DNA of 64,000 bases, taken from positions 124,001-188,000 of the forward strand of contig JAVXUO010002260.1 in NCBI GenBank assembly GCA_033065855.1. Direction: 5' to 3'. The stretch is from Escallonia rubra. Taxonomy: Eukaryota; Streptophyta; Magnoliopsida; Escalloniales; Escalloniaceae. The notes beneath the pieces are model-generated. The model made no database searches and had not been told where the DNA came from. It saw only the letters and a list, made by a program, of their open reading frames with translations. Of this stretch, positions 12,716-24,659 are shown in pieces. Numbering within the stretch: position 1 is the first letter of the stretch; every line of letters starts with the position of its first letter. The position numbers were made by a program, and so were the translations under genes.

Positions 12716-12763
12716 AAAATGTTTACACTTTGAACATGAGCCTGTACCATAGAAGACACAATC

Positions 12764-12784
12764 GGGGGGGGGGGGGGGGGGGGG
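12764..12784. repeat. Poly(G) tract, 21 bases
   Basis: Uninterrupted G run in AT-rich DNA. Its length is likely to be unreliable in sequencing. Confidence 0.9.
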
Positions 12785-13781
12785 CATGGCACCCCCCAAT
12801 ATTTGAGAAATTTTTGTTAGTTGTTTTAAATAATAGGTAGTTATGTTTGAAATATTTACTAAAATGCCACCATATTATATATCAATGTATTAGATTTCAT
12901 TTTGTAATTTTTTTTTACTTTTTGTGCCACCGACCCTCGTAATCTTTATGTTTCTCGTTCCCTTGTCCATTTTCATTATTCCAAATTCTAAATTTCCAGA
13001 TTTTAAAGTAAACACTAATATATCAAGATTAGTTCTTTTCTTTTTTAATTTAAATTCTTATAGTATGTTAACTCATATGTGACTATTGTCATCGTACAAT
13101 TGATAATCGTACAAATAATACATATATACAATAAGAGTAAAGTTTCCTTCATGTAAGATTAATAGTTTATTGTTGACTAACTTTACAAGTTAAATAAATC
13201 ACTATAAATAGTGAAATTATATGATTATTAGTCAAATTGAGCAATCCATCTTACATTTAACGTATTCAATCGTGACGCGAATTCTTTTATGTTAGCCGTT
13301 AATTTTTTTATGACATTTTGGTCCTCCTGATTGGACTTCCTGGATCCGCCCATGGGCACAACATCAAAAAGCTAAAGACAAATAAGGAAAAAAGAAATAT
13401 CAGGTCATTTTGTTGAGTTGTTATTTCTTTGACCCAACATTTATACTTCAGACTATATGGTAGAATATAACAACTACATAAAAGACAAAGTACCCACCTA
13501 AAAACTAACTACGCACTAATAAGTAACTAATTACGCTTAGCTCTTATCAATCAGAAGTTAGTTTCGTCTCAAGAGAAAATAACTTTTTGATTTGAATTCT
13601 TCATTATCTCATTTTCACAAATAACAATAAAAAAATTAGTGTCATTTAGTGACATTTGATTAAATTAAGAAAAAGTTATCAATGAAAAAAATATTGTCGG
13701 TGCAACCCTTTTCGCCTATATAACTTGGCAGAGGTGATGATGACGTCGAGAACATGCCAATTATCCTTGTCGAATTTTTTT
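12785..13781. other. Intergenic, no gene seen
   Basis: AT-rich with only short frames. No recognised repeat boundaries. Confidence 0.5.
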
Positions 13782-14129
13782 TCCTAAATAACACACTTTT
13801 AATACTTAATTACTTCTTTACTCAATTTTGAAGCTATTTACCTATCTACAGCATTTTTTGAAAATCGTGGTTCCAATATGTTATTCAAAGCGTGGTTTCA
13901 AACCACGTTTTCTTTCTTAAAATTTCTGTTTGGAATCACGATTTTAACAAATGTGGTAGATAGGTAGATAAGGTTCAAAATATATTATTGAAAACATGGT
14001 TTGAAACCACGTTTTATTTCTTAAAATTTCTGTTTGGAACCACGAATTTCAAAAGTGTGATAGATAGGTAAATAAGTTTCAAAATAAAATAAAAAAAATA
14101 AATAAGTATTAAAAGTGTGTTATTTAGGA
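13782..14129. mobile_element. Foldback MITE with internal duplication
   Basis: The ends are inverted: tcctaaataacacactttta on the left, its complement closing at 14129. Similarity of the arms extends inward for about 100 bases. The middle contains two roughly 110-bp direct copies sharing the phrase cttaaaatttctgtttgga. No coding capacity. The target duplication is not clear. Confidence 0.75.
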
Positions 14130-14562
14130 CAAAAACTCTATCTTTGTCTCGTTTGGCAAATCTGTTGTGGCTTCTGTAAGCCATGGTAAGCTGAGCCCGA
14201 AAAGGAGGACTACTGAATTAGTTTTCTATGTATGTTAATCACGATCTTCATGCGTGCTATTCAAGCACTGTCTCACACATCAACAATCAGGAATTAGCTT
14301 TAATTTTCGAAGTCCAAGCAATCTGTTCCTCATGATACTTTACAAAGGATCAAGTTCTTTTATTAACATTGTATTCGTCTCTAAAGGGGCAATATGTGTG
14401 GTCAATATACCACTAAAGTCTGCTATGGGGGCTTTGACGATATGAAAACGTACGAACAATCAAGCATTATCTAAGGGAAGAGGTAAATCATATATGAGGT
14501 GTCCGGAATAAAATGTGAGTACTTCATCTATGGAATGAAATTTGTGATGTGGTCATCGTTTA
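14130..14562. other. Intergenic, no gene seen
   Basis: Short frames only; no motif recognised. Confidence 0.5.
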
Positions 14563-14571
14563 TAAGTTTAA

Positions 14572-16009
14572 GGGTTAATTACAAAACTGTCCCTTATGAT
14601 TTACATGTTTTTGTACTTTACTCCCCTTGTTTACAACTTTTGCAATAGTGTCTCCTGAGATTGACAAAACCATTGCAAACAGCTCCAAAATTGGATGTCC
14701 GTTCAATTTTGGACGTTAAGTCCGCATGTGCACCGCACATGCCATTTTGGCATGGGCAAATCTGTAATTTCTCCTGCCCCCATCTTCCCTTTCTCACTGT
14801 TCACTCACTCACACACTCTCTCTCTCGTCCTCCCCTACCACCACAAGCTGTCAGCCTGTCCTCCGATCAACCGGAAACCCACAACGACCAGCACGGTTCT
14901 ACCATCATCATCACCGCTGCCCACCTTTGTTTGTCACCGCCTCCACCACGAATGGAACCCTCGTGTGCCCACACCACACACACACACACAAACAAAAAAG
15001 AAATAAGGTAAGATTTGATGAACAAATTGTCAAAGCGCAACAAGCAAATCCGTGAAAAAGAAAAAATGGGAATCGATCTGAAGGAAATCTCATCACGATT
15101 CTTTTTAGTGGTCGTGATGGTGCAGATCAGGAACAAAGAATGCGGCCATCAGTGGCGCAAATCTGGACGGCGGTGCTGGTTTTTATAGACGGTGGGTAAG
15201 CGGCGTAGCTGTGAGGTGGCGGTGGCACCGACTGCCACGAGGCACCGATTGGAGCCGTTGATCATGGCGGTGACGCGCCGCCAGGGCTTGTGGCGGTTGG
15301 TAGATTTGGATATGGTGGCAATTGATTGCCGTAGACGACGTCGTTGCTCTCCTCATGGGCACGGTGGCGCAGATCAAGAGCTGGACGGCGCCTTGCTGGA
15401 AGACACGCACGACAACGGCGCTAGGATTTCGACCCACCGCTGGCAGCGCTGCCTCGCTTCTTCTTCTTTTGTTTCTCTCTCCCCATTTTTTTTGCTAGGA
15501 CGTTATTGCTGTTCTGGCAGCTTCGTGCGGCTCTGTTGGCGATGGTTGTGTAACTCAGATGGATGAATCTGTGTTGAATTTTTTTTTTTGGATCTTATTG
15601 GCACTGCTCCGGTAGCTTTGAGATGGTTGTGCGGCCAAGTGCAGTGGCGTGGTTGTGGCGGCATTGCCCCACTGTTTGGTTTTTGCGGTTGTGTGGGATT
15701 ATGGATGACCCCTTGGTGGCTATGGCGGTTGTAGGTGGTCCGTGGTCGGATGTGACTCTTGGGCAAGGTCGGAGAGATGAACAGTGAGAAAGGGAAGATG
15801 GGGGTAGGAGAAATTACAGATTTGCCCATGCCAAAATGGCATATGCGGTGCACATGCGGACTTAACGTCCAAAATTGAACGAACATCCAATTTTGGAGCT
15901 GTTTGCAACGGTTTTGTCAATCTCAGGGGACACTATTGCAAAAGTTGTAAACACGGGGAGTAAAGTGCAAAAACGTGTAAACCACATGGGAGAGTTTTGT
16001 AATTAACCC
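14572..16009. mobile_element. Non-autonomous Mutator-like element (MULE), possible Pack-MULE
   Basis: Terminal inverted repeats at 14572-14803 and 15778-16009 are both 232 bp, differ at few positions and start gggttaattacaaaact. They are flanked by a perfect 9-bp target duplication taagtttaa (14563-14571 and 16010-16018), the Mutator hallmark. There is no MURA transposase. The core (14804-15777) is distinctly GC-rich around 15170-15450 and 15520-15720, with overlapping frames up to 124 codons, unlike the AT-rich surroundings. Such a core can be captured host sequence (Pack-MULE), but I do not recognise a parent gene. Confidence 0.92.
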
Positions 16010-16018
16010 TAAGTTTAA

Positions 16019-18570
16019 TAAATTATTTTCTATGCTCTTTGAACTATACATGATTCGTAATCTTAATTAGTCATTCAATTAATTTTTTTTACTGCTCTAA
16101 TCTTTTAATTTCAAACCTTTTGTTATACAAGTCTTTTTCTCCGTCTTCGTAAAAAAAGTTCTCTTTTGTGGGCCCCACAACTGGGGCAGTGAAGTCATTT
16201 CTCAATTCTCAAGAAGCAGAAGTTCCCTCAAGGTCCCTAAACTATTAGCCTATTGTTTAATTAGTTCTTGAACTAATTATTACACTCTTGGTCCTTTAGA
16301 ATTGCGTCATTAGTTAGTTTCGTCCTTTTACCTCTTCAATCAGATTTCTCAAGTTGATGAAAAAGGGCAATACATGCATGCCCCATCAAATATGTCGTCA
16401 CCATGACCATGTTTTTTAGTCTCAAACTTGCTGAGCTCTTTAGAAGGTGACTTTGCTCTTATTATGCACTATCAACACCCTCTCCTAGGGGATAAGTTGA
16501 ATTAGACCCAAAATGTGTTTAAAAGGCCCAAAGTGTCTCTCTGTGTGTGTGTGTGTGTGTGTGTTTTCTTTTATCAAGATAAGTATAAACATCCTAATAA
16601 TAGTCATTGATCAGAGAAAGCCAGTTACAACTTACCAGAACATGAGAATCCTCAAGGCAAAACTCATATTTCATCACAAGCCTTTAACCTAATGTCAGAA
16701 CTCCATTAATACTCTCTCCATCCTAATTTTTTATCATATATTTTTTTGGGCTTTCCCAAAAAATTAATCACTTTCCAAATTAAAAAAAATATTTTGCAGG
16801 TGTTTTTCTATGTTCACCATTTTTATATTTTTTTATTCTATTTCTTCCTTCACATTTAATCATCTACTAACCCATTTTCTTTTTATACGCTCACTTTCTG
16901 CCTCCCCCCCCCCCCTCTCTCTTGGAGTAGAATGAAAAATTCATTAAATATGATACATTCTAAATAAGCGTACAAGTCGAACATATTCAAATAATTAAGA
17001 TGGAGAGAATAATTAACTTAAGTTTTAACAATCTCGACCAGTTGATATGTCCTAACCGTAATGAAAATTATACTATAAGTAACTCTATGGACTAAGTGAC
17101 TGGTGCAGGGCAGTACCTAGGTGGATCAGGGTGGGAACTGGCTTCTGGTTGTATCCGCATCACCTTTCTTGAGATGTTGCCAAACTTCTATGACCTCATT
17201 TCTGGGTTATTCATGCCCTTGAACCATTTAAGGAAGATTGCTTATACATCTCCAAGAACCCAAGATTAAGGTTTGCTGGCTGTCCAATGGCCACTCATAC
17301 TCTTGACATTCAGGATTAGTGACATACAATAGGAATTAAATTGACACGTTGTTTGGTAAAACTAGTTAATAGGCAGCACTTAGTAGCCCCAATCCTACAA
17401 AAAGATGGTGCATTGCAGCTGGTTACATTTGAAAACAATCCACAAATTCAGTTTCTGAATTTTTGTGAGAGATAAAAAAGGTAGGAGAATAAGTTCCAGA
17501 AAATTAATATATGCACTCCGTTTTTCACCGTTGAGCTCCTTAGTCGTAAAAAATCTTAAATGTGTCATTATATGGAATAATAAAATATCACTAGAAGAAG
17601 ATCTGTAACAACAAAAAGAGAAATAAAAGCGATCGGGAGTAAAGTACGGCTGTCAATTCTTAACCAATTTTGGTGAAACCGAAAGGTCCAATATTTGTAA
17701 GAGTTTTAATACGTCGCTTAACCATTTTATTGTGCCAAAGCGTTTGGTATTTAAAGATCGTTGTTATTACTAGATTTTTGCCTTTGATCATTTTTGTGGG
17801 TGACAAATCTAATTATATATACATGAAAGTCGAAGTTGAGAGAATGTTGTCTAATTATCGCTTACTTGGACACTCTCTTAGTTTGTCATGTAGACTTTCT
17901 TATTTTGAATTTTTAGAAATTTTTAAATTTATTTATCTTTGTAATAATGATTTTGATTCTCTCTCTCTCTCTCACTCACAATTTGATTTGAACTCCTTCT
18001 TTCTATTTGGAATTCAACCAATTGTATAGATTTTATATTTACGTCTCTTCTATGTCAACATGCTCCACTCAACAAATTTATTTATATCTTTACAATTCTA
18101 TTAATGTCTAGATTTTGACAAAAATAATTCTTTATATATTCCTTTTTAATCTTAAATCTTTTTTTATTGTTGAGAAACACAATATTCTCCATTAGTTTTT
18201 CTCTTAAACTACCATAATCTCTTTCCTTTTATTTTATTACAAGTTTTATATATGATTTATTGTAATGTTAGTCTTTTTTTGGTGGTCTTGAGCAATACTA
18301 CATCAACACACGGGTTATTATTGTTAGTACTATCATTGCAATTGCTATTAGTTAGGAGAGACTATTTTTATTATTTCATACGCTATTTTTCATCTTCATT
18401 TGTCACTAAAAACTAACAATTATTACTCAGGTTTATTTTTAGCGATAAAAATTGGTAGGAAAACTCCTTTTAAAAGGTAAAAATAACATTTTAATTATCT
18501 TATTGTCGGTATCAATTTTGTAGTTGGTATTAGACATACAAATACGAAATTTCCTAATAAGTATTTTGAT
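16019..18570. other. Intergenic, AT-rich, no gene seen
   Basis: Contains a (GT)n microsatellite at about 16542-16564 and a C-run near 16905. No protein homology found in any frame. Its right part may belong to the Helitron ending at 18610. Confidence 0.5.
16542..16564. repeat. (GT)n microsatellite
   Basis: About eleven GT units. Confidence 0.85.
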
Positions 18571-18580
18571 AGTTGTTGCT

Positions 18581-18610
18581 CCCGTGTGCAACACACGAGA
18601 TCAAAACTAG
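18581..18610 (+). mobile_element. Helitron 3' terminus (5' end not located)
   Basis: A hairpin with stem cccgtgtg/cacacgag and loop caa (18581-18599) is followed by atcaaaa and terminal CTAG (18607-18610), then T. This fits the plant Helitron 3' end better than the copy at 10132. The hairpin has one mismatch. The 5' boundary is unknown; the AT-rich DNA upstream from about 17.6 kb is a likely interior. Confidence 0.75.
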
Positions 18611-18611
18611 T

Positions 18612-19345
18612 GACCAATTAAATACAAGTACTGAATTACATCATGTGGACGGACCACACCTGGACTACTTCCCATGATATCTAATTCAAAGAACCGGAGA
18701 GCAGTGAATTTAGATAACTTGTCCGCACAGAAGTTCGATTCCCGTCACATAAAAATTACTTTGCAGTGCCAATATCTCGATCTATCGAGGCCCTAATCTG
18801 ACTTATGACATTACCATTTAGGTTGAGAGGTGAATTGGACATAACCACTTGAACAGCTAATTCCAAAGCGACTTTGATCACTTTTATTACAAATAAAAAG
18901 GGGAAATTGCAGTCGCCATGCTACTCTTAGACCAACACCGGAGGTGCTCCATTGAATAGAATCAAAGATGGGATGTACCATTGACTCCTAAATAGAAGCA
19001 AGAAGTCCTCATCAACCAAGCAATCACATGCATCAGATACAAATGGTCCTCCGAATGAACATTCCCTCACTAAAATGTCCTTGTAATCTGCACCAGTTGC
19101 TTAAACTCCCAACAGTTCTGACCTGATTGTTCCACAAGAACTGCATGAGCGTAATTACAACAATTGGCACCCAACTTTTGCCAGGTTCTTCGTTCAGCTC
19201 AAGGCCATTAAACTCTTAATCTACATTATCCAAAAGATCAAGGGATTTGGATCTTCCCCAGGTCACCATCAAAGATATCTCATCTATTGCCAGCAACAAA
19301 TCAGATGCCCATCTATGACTCTTTTGGTAATTTCAATCCAAGAAT

Positions 19346-19376
<31 letters not shown>

Positions 19377-19887
19377 CCATACCTCCAGTAGACAAGGCCA
19401 CAGAGGCAATGATGAGAGAGAAAAATCTGTACTTTTGGTGATTTTTAAATGAATAAGAGAAAAAGCGGTAACAGGTCACAAGAAACAGCTGGAAACAGAA
19501 AAACAGAACCAGCTAACAGAATTAAAAGGACCATCTTCACTTCACAGACAAAGTTCTTGCTCCACAAGCAAAACTCTTATGTATCTCACTAGAAAGGAGT
19601 GTAGATTAAGTGAACTTGCTGCTCTTCTGTTAGTATGCCACGTTGTGACCAAAAGTCTTAAAAACACTTGAAGAATTGTGACAATCTCAAAGCAACGTAT
19701 CACAACTACCAATGCAGAACTTGTCCACAATCTACTGGGCATTTTCAAGAAATTTGTATCAGCATAACCCGTTTGACATAATTGACCAAAACAGCCTAAT
19801 AAAGTCTTAGTTCAACAGAGAAAGAGAGCAGCAGTAAAGTGAAGATTTTTTAACCTCAAAAACTTGTCAATGGCTATGAATGGCGGG
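18612..19887. other. Intergenic and 3' flank of the ZAT gene
   Basis: Downstream of the ZAT stop on the minus strand, about 300 bases probably contain its 3'UTR. A (GA)n run lies at 19347-19372. The region 18.8-19.3 kb has some coding-like composition on the minus strand but no family that I can name. Confidence 0.4.
19347..19372. repeat. (GA)n microsatellite
   Basis: About thirteen GA units. Confidence 0.9.
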
Positions 19888-20847
19888 TCAAACTGTGATG
19901 GGATTGATGAATTCAGCATCAGAAACTGCAGATTCCTCTAGTTGGCTAAAGTCTTCATCTTCCACTGGAGCTGGCAAGTTGAGATCTATTAAAATACTTT
20001 CACTGAAGTTAGTCGCTTTGTTTTGTTGTACCAAACCTTCACCAAGCTGCGCTACTTTAGCAGTTGCATCTGTTGATGAAGCCAAGAGATGGCTTCTCTT
20101 GTGCCCGCCAAGTGCTTGACCCGACCCGAACACCCTGTAACAAAATGGGCACTCGTGCACTCCTTGATGATCCACATTCTTAGCAGCACCAGCACTTCTT
20201 TTCTTGTGACTCGTGCTGTGTCCACCCAGCGCTTGAAAGGAATTGAAAGCTTTCTTGCACGTCCCACACTTGAACTCCCTCGGAGTCTGACTCGGTTTCA
20301 CCTCCTCACACTCGTCTGAACTCGTCCAAACATCTCTGGAAAGCATCATTAGGCACAGAGCAACGTCTTCCTCGGTTGAAGCATCGGATACTGAACTCGG
20401 TTCCAACTCGGCCGCTGACTCAGTAGTTGAACTGGGTTTCCTCAACTGGGGAATCTTCTTCATTTCCGCCGCCGCCGCAACGCCCACTTTTCTCGCCCGC
20501 TTGGATCTTTTCCGAGTTGGGTTCCTGGTCGACTCAGCCTCACTCTCCCTGTCCTGCACAACCGACCCAGCATCTAGAAACTGGGGATCTACCAACCTGA
20601 AGCTCTTCTTTGGATTTTCCCTCAACCCATAAATCAAAACCTTCTCTTCACTCTCTATCTCCTCCTCCTCTTCCTCCTCCCCATCCCCCGCAGAAGAAGA
20701 AAGTGACGAACTTGACTCGGTATGGTACTCACCGAGTTGAACCTTTGGTGGAAGCGGTAGCGTGGCTAGATGACTCCTCATGTGACCACCCAAAGCTTTG
20801 CCGCTTGCAAAACTCCTGTCACAGAGCTTACACTGCCTTCTCTCCAT
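19888..20847 (-). CDS. ZAT1/4/9-type C2H2 zinc-finger transcriptional repressor
   Basis: Nuclear DNA-binding protein, 319 aa, intronless as usual for this family. Three plant QALGGH-type C2H2 fingers are intact: residues 6-26 (first one with KALGGH), 194-214 and 233-253. An acidic/serine stretch follows finger 1 (45-69), a basic nuclear-localisation-like patch KRSKRARK lies at 113-120, an L-box-like ALCLMMLSRD at 163-172, and an EAR repression motif DLNLP at 288-292. This order matches Arabidopsis ZAT1/ZAT4/ZAT9. The start chosen is the ATG at 20847 (MERRQCKLC), which places finger 1 at the extreme N-terminus as in relatives; the frame stays open upstream without another ATG. A decayed relative lies 7.2 kb away on the same strand. 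The family is stress-linked; the specific role here is unknown. Confidence 0.95.
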   Translation of the reverse strand: MERRQCKLCDRSFASGKALGGHMRSHLATLPLPPKVQLGEYHTESSSSLSSSAGDGEEEEEEEIESEEKVLIYGLRENPKKSFRLVDPQFLDAGSVVQDRESEAESTRNPTRKRSKRARKVGVAAAAEMKKIPQLRKPSSTTESAAELEPSSVSDASTEEDVALCLMMLSRDVWTSSDECEEVKPSQTPREFKCGTCKKAFNSFQALGGHSTSHKKRSAGAAKNVDHQGVHECPFCYRVFGSGQALGGHKRSHLLASSTDATAKVAQLGEGLVQQNKATNFSESILIDLNLPAPVEDEDFSQLEESAVSDAEFINPITV

Positions 20848-21086
20848 GCCCAAACAAAGCACAAGCCAAAAAAAAAAACAGAAAAATAAACGAAAACCAA
20901 GCTTCAACCTTCTCTGTTCCCTCTGTTTCTCTCCCTCTACAGAGCTCAGTTTTTCTCTCTCTCTAAAAAGCTTGATAAGTACAGACTACAGAGGGAGTGG
21001 GAACTTAAGAGGAGTAGGTGACAAGCATTCTTCCACCAAAAGACACCCACACAGCCCAAAAATGCGATTTGGGATATAAAATTGGT

Positions 21087-21100
21087 ATATATATATATAG
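21087..21100 (-). promoter_or_regulatory. Possible TATA region of the ZAT gene
   Basis: An alternating TA stretch about 240 bases upstream of the ZAT ATG could be the TATA element. Position fits a leader of about 200 bases; no direct evidence of a start site. Confidence 0.35.
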
Positions 21101-24100
21101 GTTGTAAAATGAATATCCAAAACATACTTTCATAGGAAAAGCAGAATAATAAATAAAAGTTAATAAAAGTGTGATGGTGAGTGGATAAAGAGGGACAAGT
21201 AACATGCCAATCTTGCCCATCAATGTTCTACTACAATACAGACTCTCTGCTAGTACAAATGTCACTTTATAAACCTCTTTTTTTGCTTTCATTTATTGCA
21301 TATATTTTGTCCTTTTTTTTCCTGGACAAACCGAAATTTAAGTTGTTAAATCCATGTAGACAATGCCAGTTCGCGCAAAAGAAAATGATACTCCTAAATG
21401 CACTCGACATTGTTAATTAATAATGAAAAATCAAATCAAGTTCTTGCGTACCTCCTTAATTAAGAAAGACATTGGATCATAAAAGACAATCCCACCCTCC
21501 TCCTGTCGTTTTTTCTCCCGTAGGTCATCGGCATACGCGATGTGCGCGCAATTAAAAATACATATTTGAATATGATTGATACCAATAATAAGGATACGTA
21601 GTAAGGGAAATGAGTTTACCATGGAAATGGATACCGAGAGGGAATGAGCAGCAGAAATATAGTAAGAGTATTGATGGTTGGATATTTGAGTGTAGCGGTT
21701 TGAATAATGCGGATCTAGAAAAAAAGATTTAATTGTAATGGGACGGAGGAGTTTTTTGATCAAATGTTAAGAAACTTTCAACAATAACCTTGATTAACAA
21801 GTCTTCTTCTTCTTCTTCTTATTTATTTTTTATATTGCTATATTATAAAGAGTGTTGTTGAAAGTTTAAAAAATGCTTCATTGTAAGGATACTCTCTCCT
21901 AGTAATCTTACAGACATTCAACTACGTCATTTTAAACCATTGAGCGCAGACCACGCGCGGGATTTTCTGGGTAGGCATAGTCTTTCTCTTTTATTTTTTA
22001 TAAGCCAATGGATGATGGACTCTGTTATTTTTTATAATCCAGTGAATGGAGCTATAAACGTATAGTTTTATTTCATTTGGATTAAAGGAACATGCTCGGA
22101 AAAGAATGTTATTCTTTGCACTCCCCCTTGCATAGCTTTCATTTAATCAGAAAAGAAAAAAAAAAAGAACAAGAATGCATGAGGTTCTTTTTGGGGAGCC
22201 AAATGCTTGTGTGCACAACATACAAGTGAAGAATATCTTTAAAAGTAAACCAATAACTCTTAGTATTATAAAGCAAAAAATTTCAGAACTTTAGTATAAT
22301 ATAGATTTATGGAATCATGAATGTGACTCACGCATACAAAGGGGGATAGGGGTGGGAATCTTTTGTGTTCAACTGTCTCTTTTCTGGCTCCCTGTGTCCA
22401 GATGCAGCAGTTGTGTAGTTCTCCACAGTTGACCACAATTGCTGATTAACACGATAATAAGTAACACACATTACTCAAGTCTTTAGAAGCTGAGAAAGAA
22501 GGAAAAGTTTACTCTATTACCAGATCTTACATTTATGTGTGCATAGAACCCTAAAGTTGATTACATCTATTCCAAGAGGATTTTGTGCATTTTTCTTTTT
22601 GGATAATGTGATGGAGCTTGCTTAGTGCTGCAGATGCTGATTAGCTTAAAAAAAAGTTTGATTTCTTTGTCTTCTTTATAGTACCCAATTAATGTTTCGA
22701 CTTAATTTATTCAACTCTCACTAGCTAGCGAGCGGGTAATAGCTAAGTTTGAAACTTGATAGTAGGGGTGAGAACTCAACTGAGTGAAACTAGTTCAACT
22801 GGTAAAATTGAACCGTCCAATCCGATTATTCTCAAGCTGATGAAACCAAAAAAAAAAGGTCGCTTAGTTTACTTTCGAGAGATAACGTAAACCAAACCAA
22901 GATAATCGTTGGGTTTGGTATTTTTGAAACGGTTAACACCAAATCAAGCTGAGCAACGTCACTTTTATTATATATAATAATATATATAATAATGTGTATG
23001 TATATATAAACACACTCTTACGAACAATTCAAATTTGAACCCAACCTACCTCGAGTTACTAGTTGACCATTATTCTCAAATTACTTTTGTTCGAAATTCT
23101 TGAATCAGGCCACGAAGAAATCAATATTTTTAAGTATTATGAATGCCCAATAGTGAATTGAAAGGTCCAAAAAGAAAAAACAATATAGGCCCAAATTCAT
23201 CATACCATCTAGACTGATACTATCAAAATTGAACTGCTAAACTAAAGTTTATTATTTTCCAGATCCGTATGGTTGTATATTCAACTTCCAAGCGACTAAA
23301 CCGTGCTTACCCTTAATGCAAAGTACCGATTGGAAAAAGAAAAAAAAAAGAGTTGCAACATCCACCTTTACTTTTAACTTTTAACTTTTAAGAAAAGAAA
23401 AAAACGGATCCTTCACTTTTCTCTAATCATTAGTATTAGATCTCTAATAATTTCCTCATCACAAATTTTATTGGTCGGCTAATTTTAAATTTGGTTAATT
23501 TTCATGTCATTGTGGTTCTTTCGGTGAAAATCTACTCTCGCCCGATAAGTGATGAACAACCCCGACAATTTTTCGCTTACAATATATGTATCTTTCGGCG
23601 AGCTTGTCACACCCATAGTGGAATCCATTCAACAATGTGTGCGTTTATGAATTGTGGCCAATTTTTTTTTTTAAGTTTGCTAAGCAGCATAATTAAAGAT
23701 CAAATTCAGAGTTTTGTTTTATTTGGTGGCGCTATTCACTTAACCCTTTATGGAGCTAATTTTTCTGCCATTTTCTTTTATTTGATTCGGTTAAATGAAA
23801 TTATTGTCTCACCAGCCAATTTAATTCCTGAAACACAAAACAAAAAACAAAAAGTTTTGATTTAAGGATTTGGATTAACATTTAACTTCACCAATTCTCA
23901 ATTCTGAAATCTTGTTTCGTTTTTGGTCGTCAAATCATTAAGAAATGACTTCACTACCTTCCGGCTTCCGCCGACGGCCGACCAACTCAAACTGAAGGAC
24001 TTTTAGCATGCTGGGCCCGGGCAGCCGCTATTTTATGTTGGTAAGTAACCCACGCGCCACTTATTGTATGTAACTTCACGGCCGCTTAAACTTTATTTAT

Positions 24101-24639
24101 TCTCATTTAATCTCGTTTAATGAAATTGAGAAACAATGAAAAGGGTATCCACTAATAAAATTAGGGTGTCTTTAGTGTTTGCTATTCTTTTCTATTTTTT
24201 GAAATTCACCTCAACAAACAGAACCCCTTTTTTGATCTTGCAAGTCGCTATAGTTGTGTGAAATATTCAGATTAAAATAATTAAAAACGTTACAAAAAAC
24301 AAACAAGTAGCAAAATTTTGAGAAAAAAGAAGAGTGAGCATGCACTCGAGGCTTTTTCAAGCTAAATGCAGAAAAAAGAGAGAGGGAAAAAGAGCCAAAA
24401 AGAAAAAAAAAAAGGGCGCCTAATTAAAATCTTTTGTAGAACGAAAGAGAATAATATTTTGGAAAATATCGAGACACGTGGATGATAATTTTCTGTCTCA
24501 AAAGGTAATCAATTATAGTCTTACAAAAATTTGTGGCAACACGTAGTATAACGCGGTCCCGAAAAATTACCACATCATTTGCAAATCACGATAAGGTATT
24601 AAAATAGCTGAGATGATTCTTAAAACAATGACATGATTT

Positions 24640-24659
24640 GGGGGGGGGGGGGGGGGGGG
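24640..24659. repeat. Poly(G) tract, 20 bases
   Basis: Uninterrupted G run within AT-rich DNA. Confidence 0.9.

Noticed and set aside
15192-15566. 124-codon frame in the MULE core
   Set aside because: GC-rich low-complexity translation, overlapping frames on both strands, no homology recognised; better treated as element interior.
18715-18760. B-box-like gttcgattcccgt
   Set aside because: No tRNA fold and no clear A box; not called as tRNA or SINE.
20848-20907. N-terminal extension with hydrophobic residues on the ZAT protein
   Set aside because: The extension lacks an ATG (it begins at TTG); relatives start right before finger 1.
21431-21763. 110-codon minus-strand frame
   Set aside because: AT-rich, no motif and no promoter context.
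22380-22405. ctggctccctgt, resembling part of miR160
   Set aside because: Several mismatches to the mature sequence and no complementary arm at a plausible distance.
23491-23865. 124-codon plus-strand frame
   Set aside because: No recognisable domain; composition like surrounding non-coding DNA.
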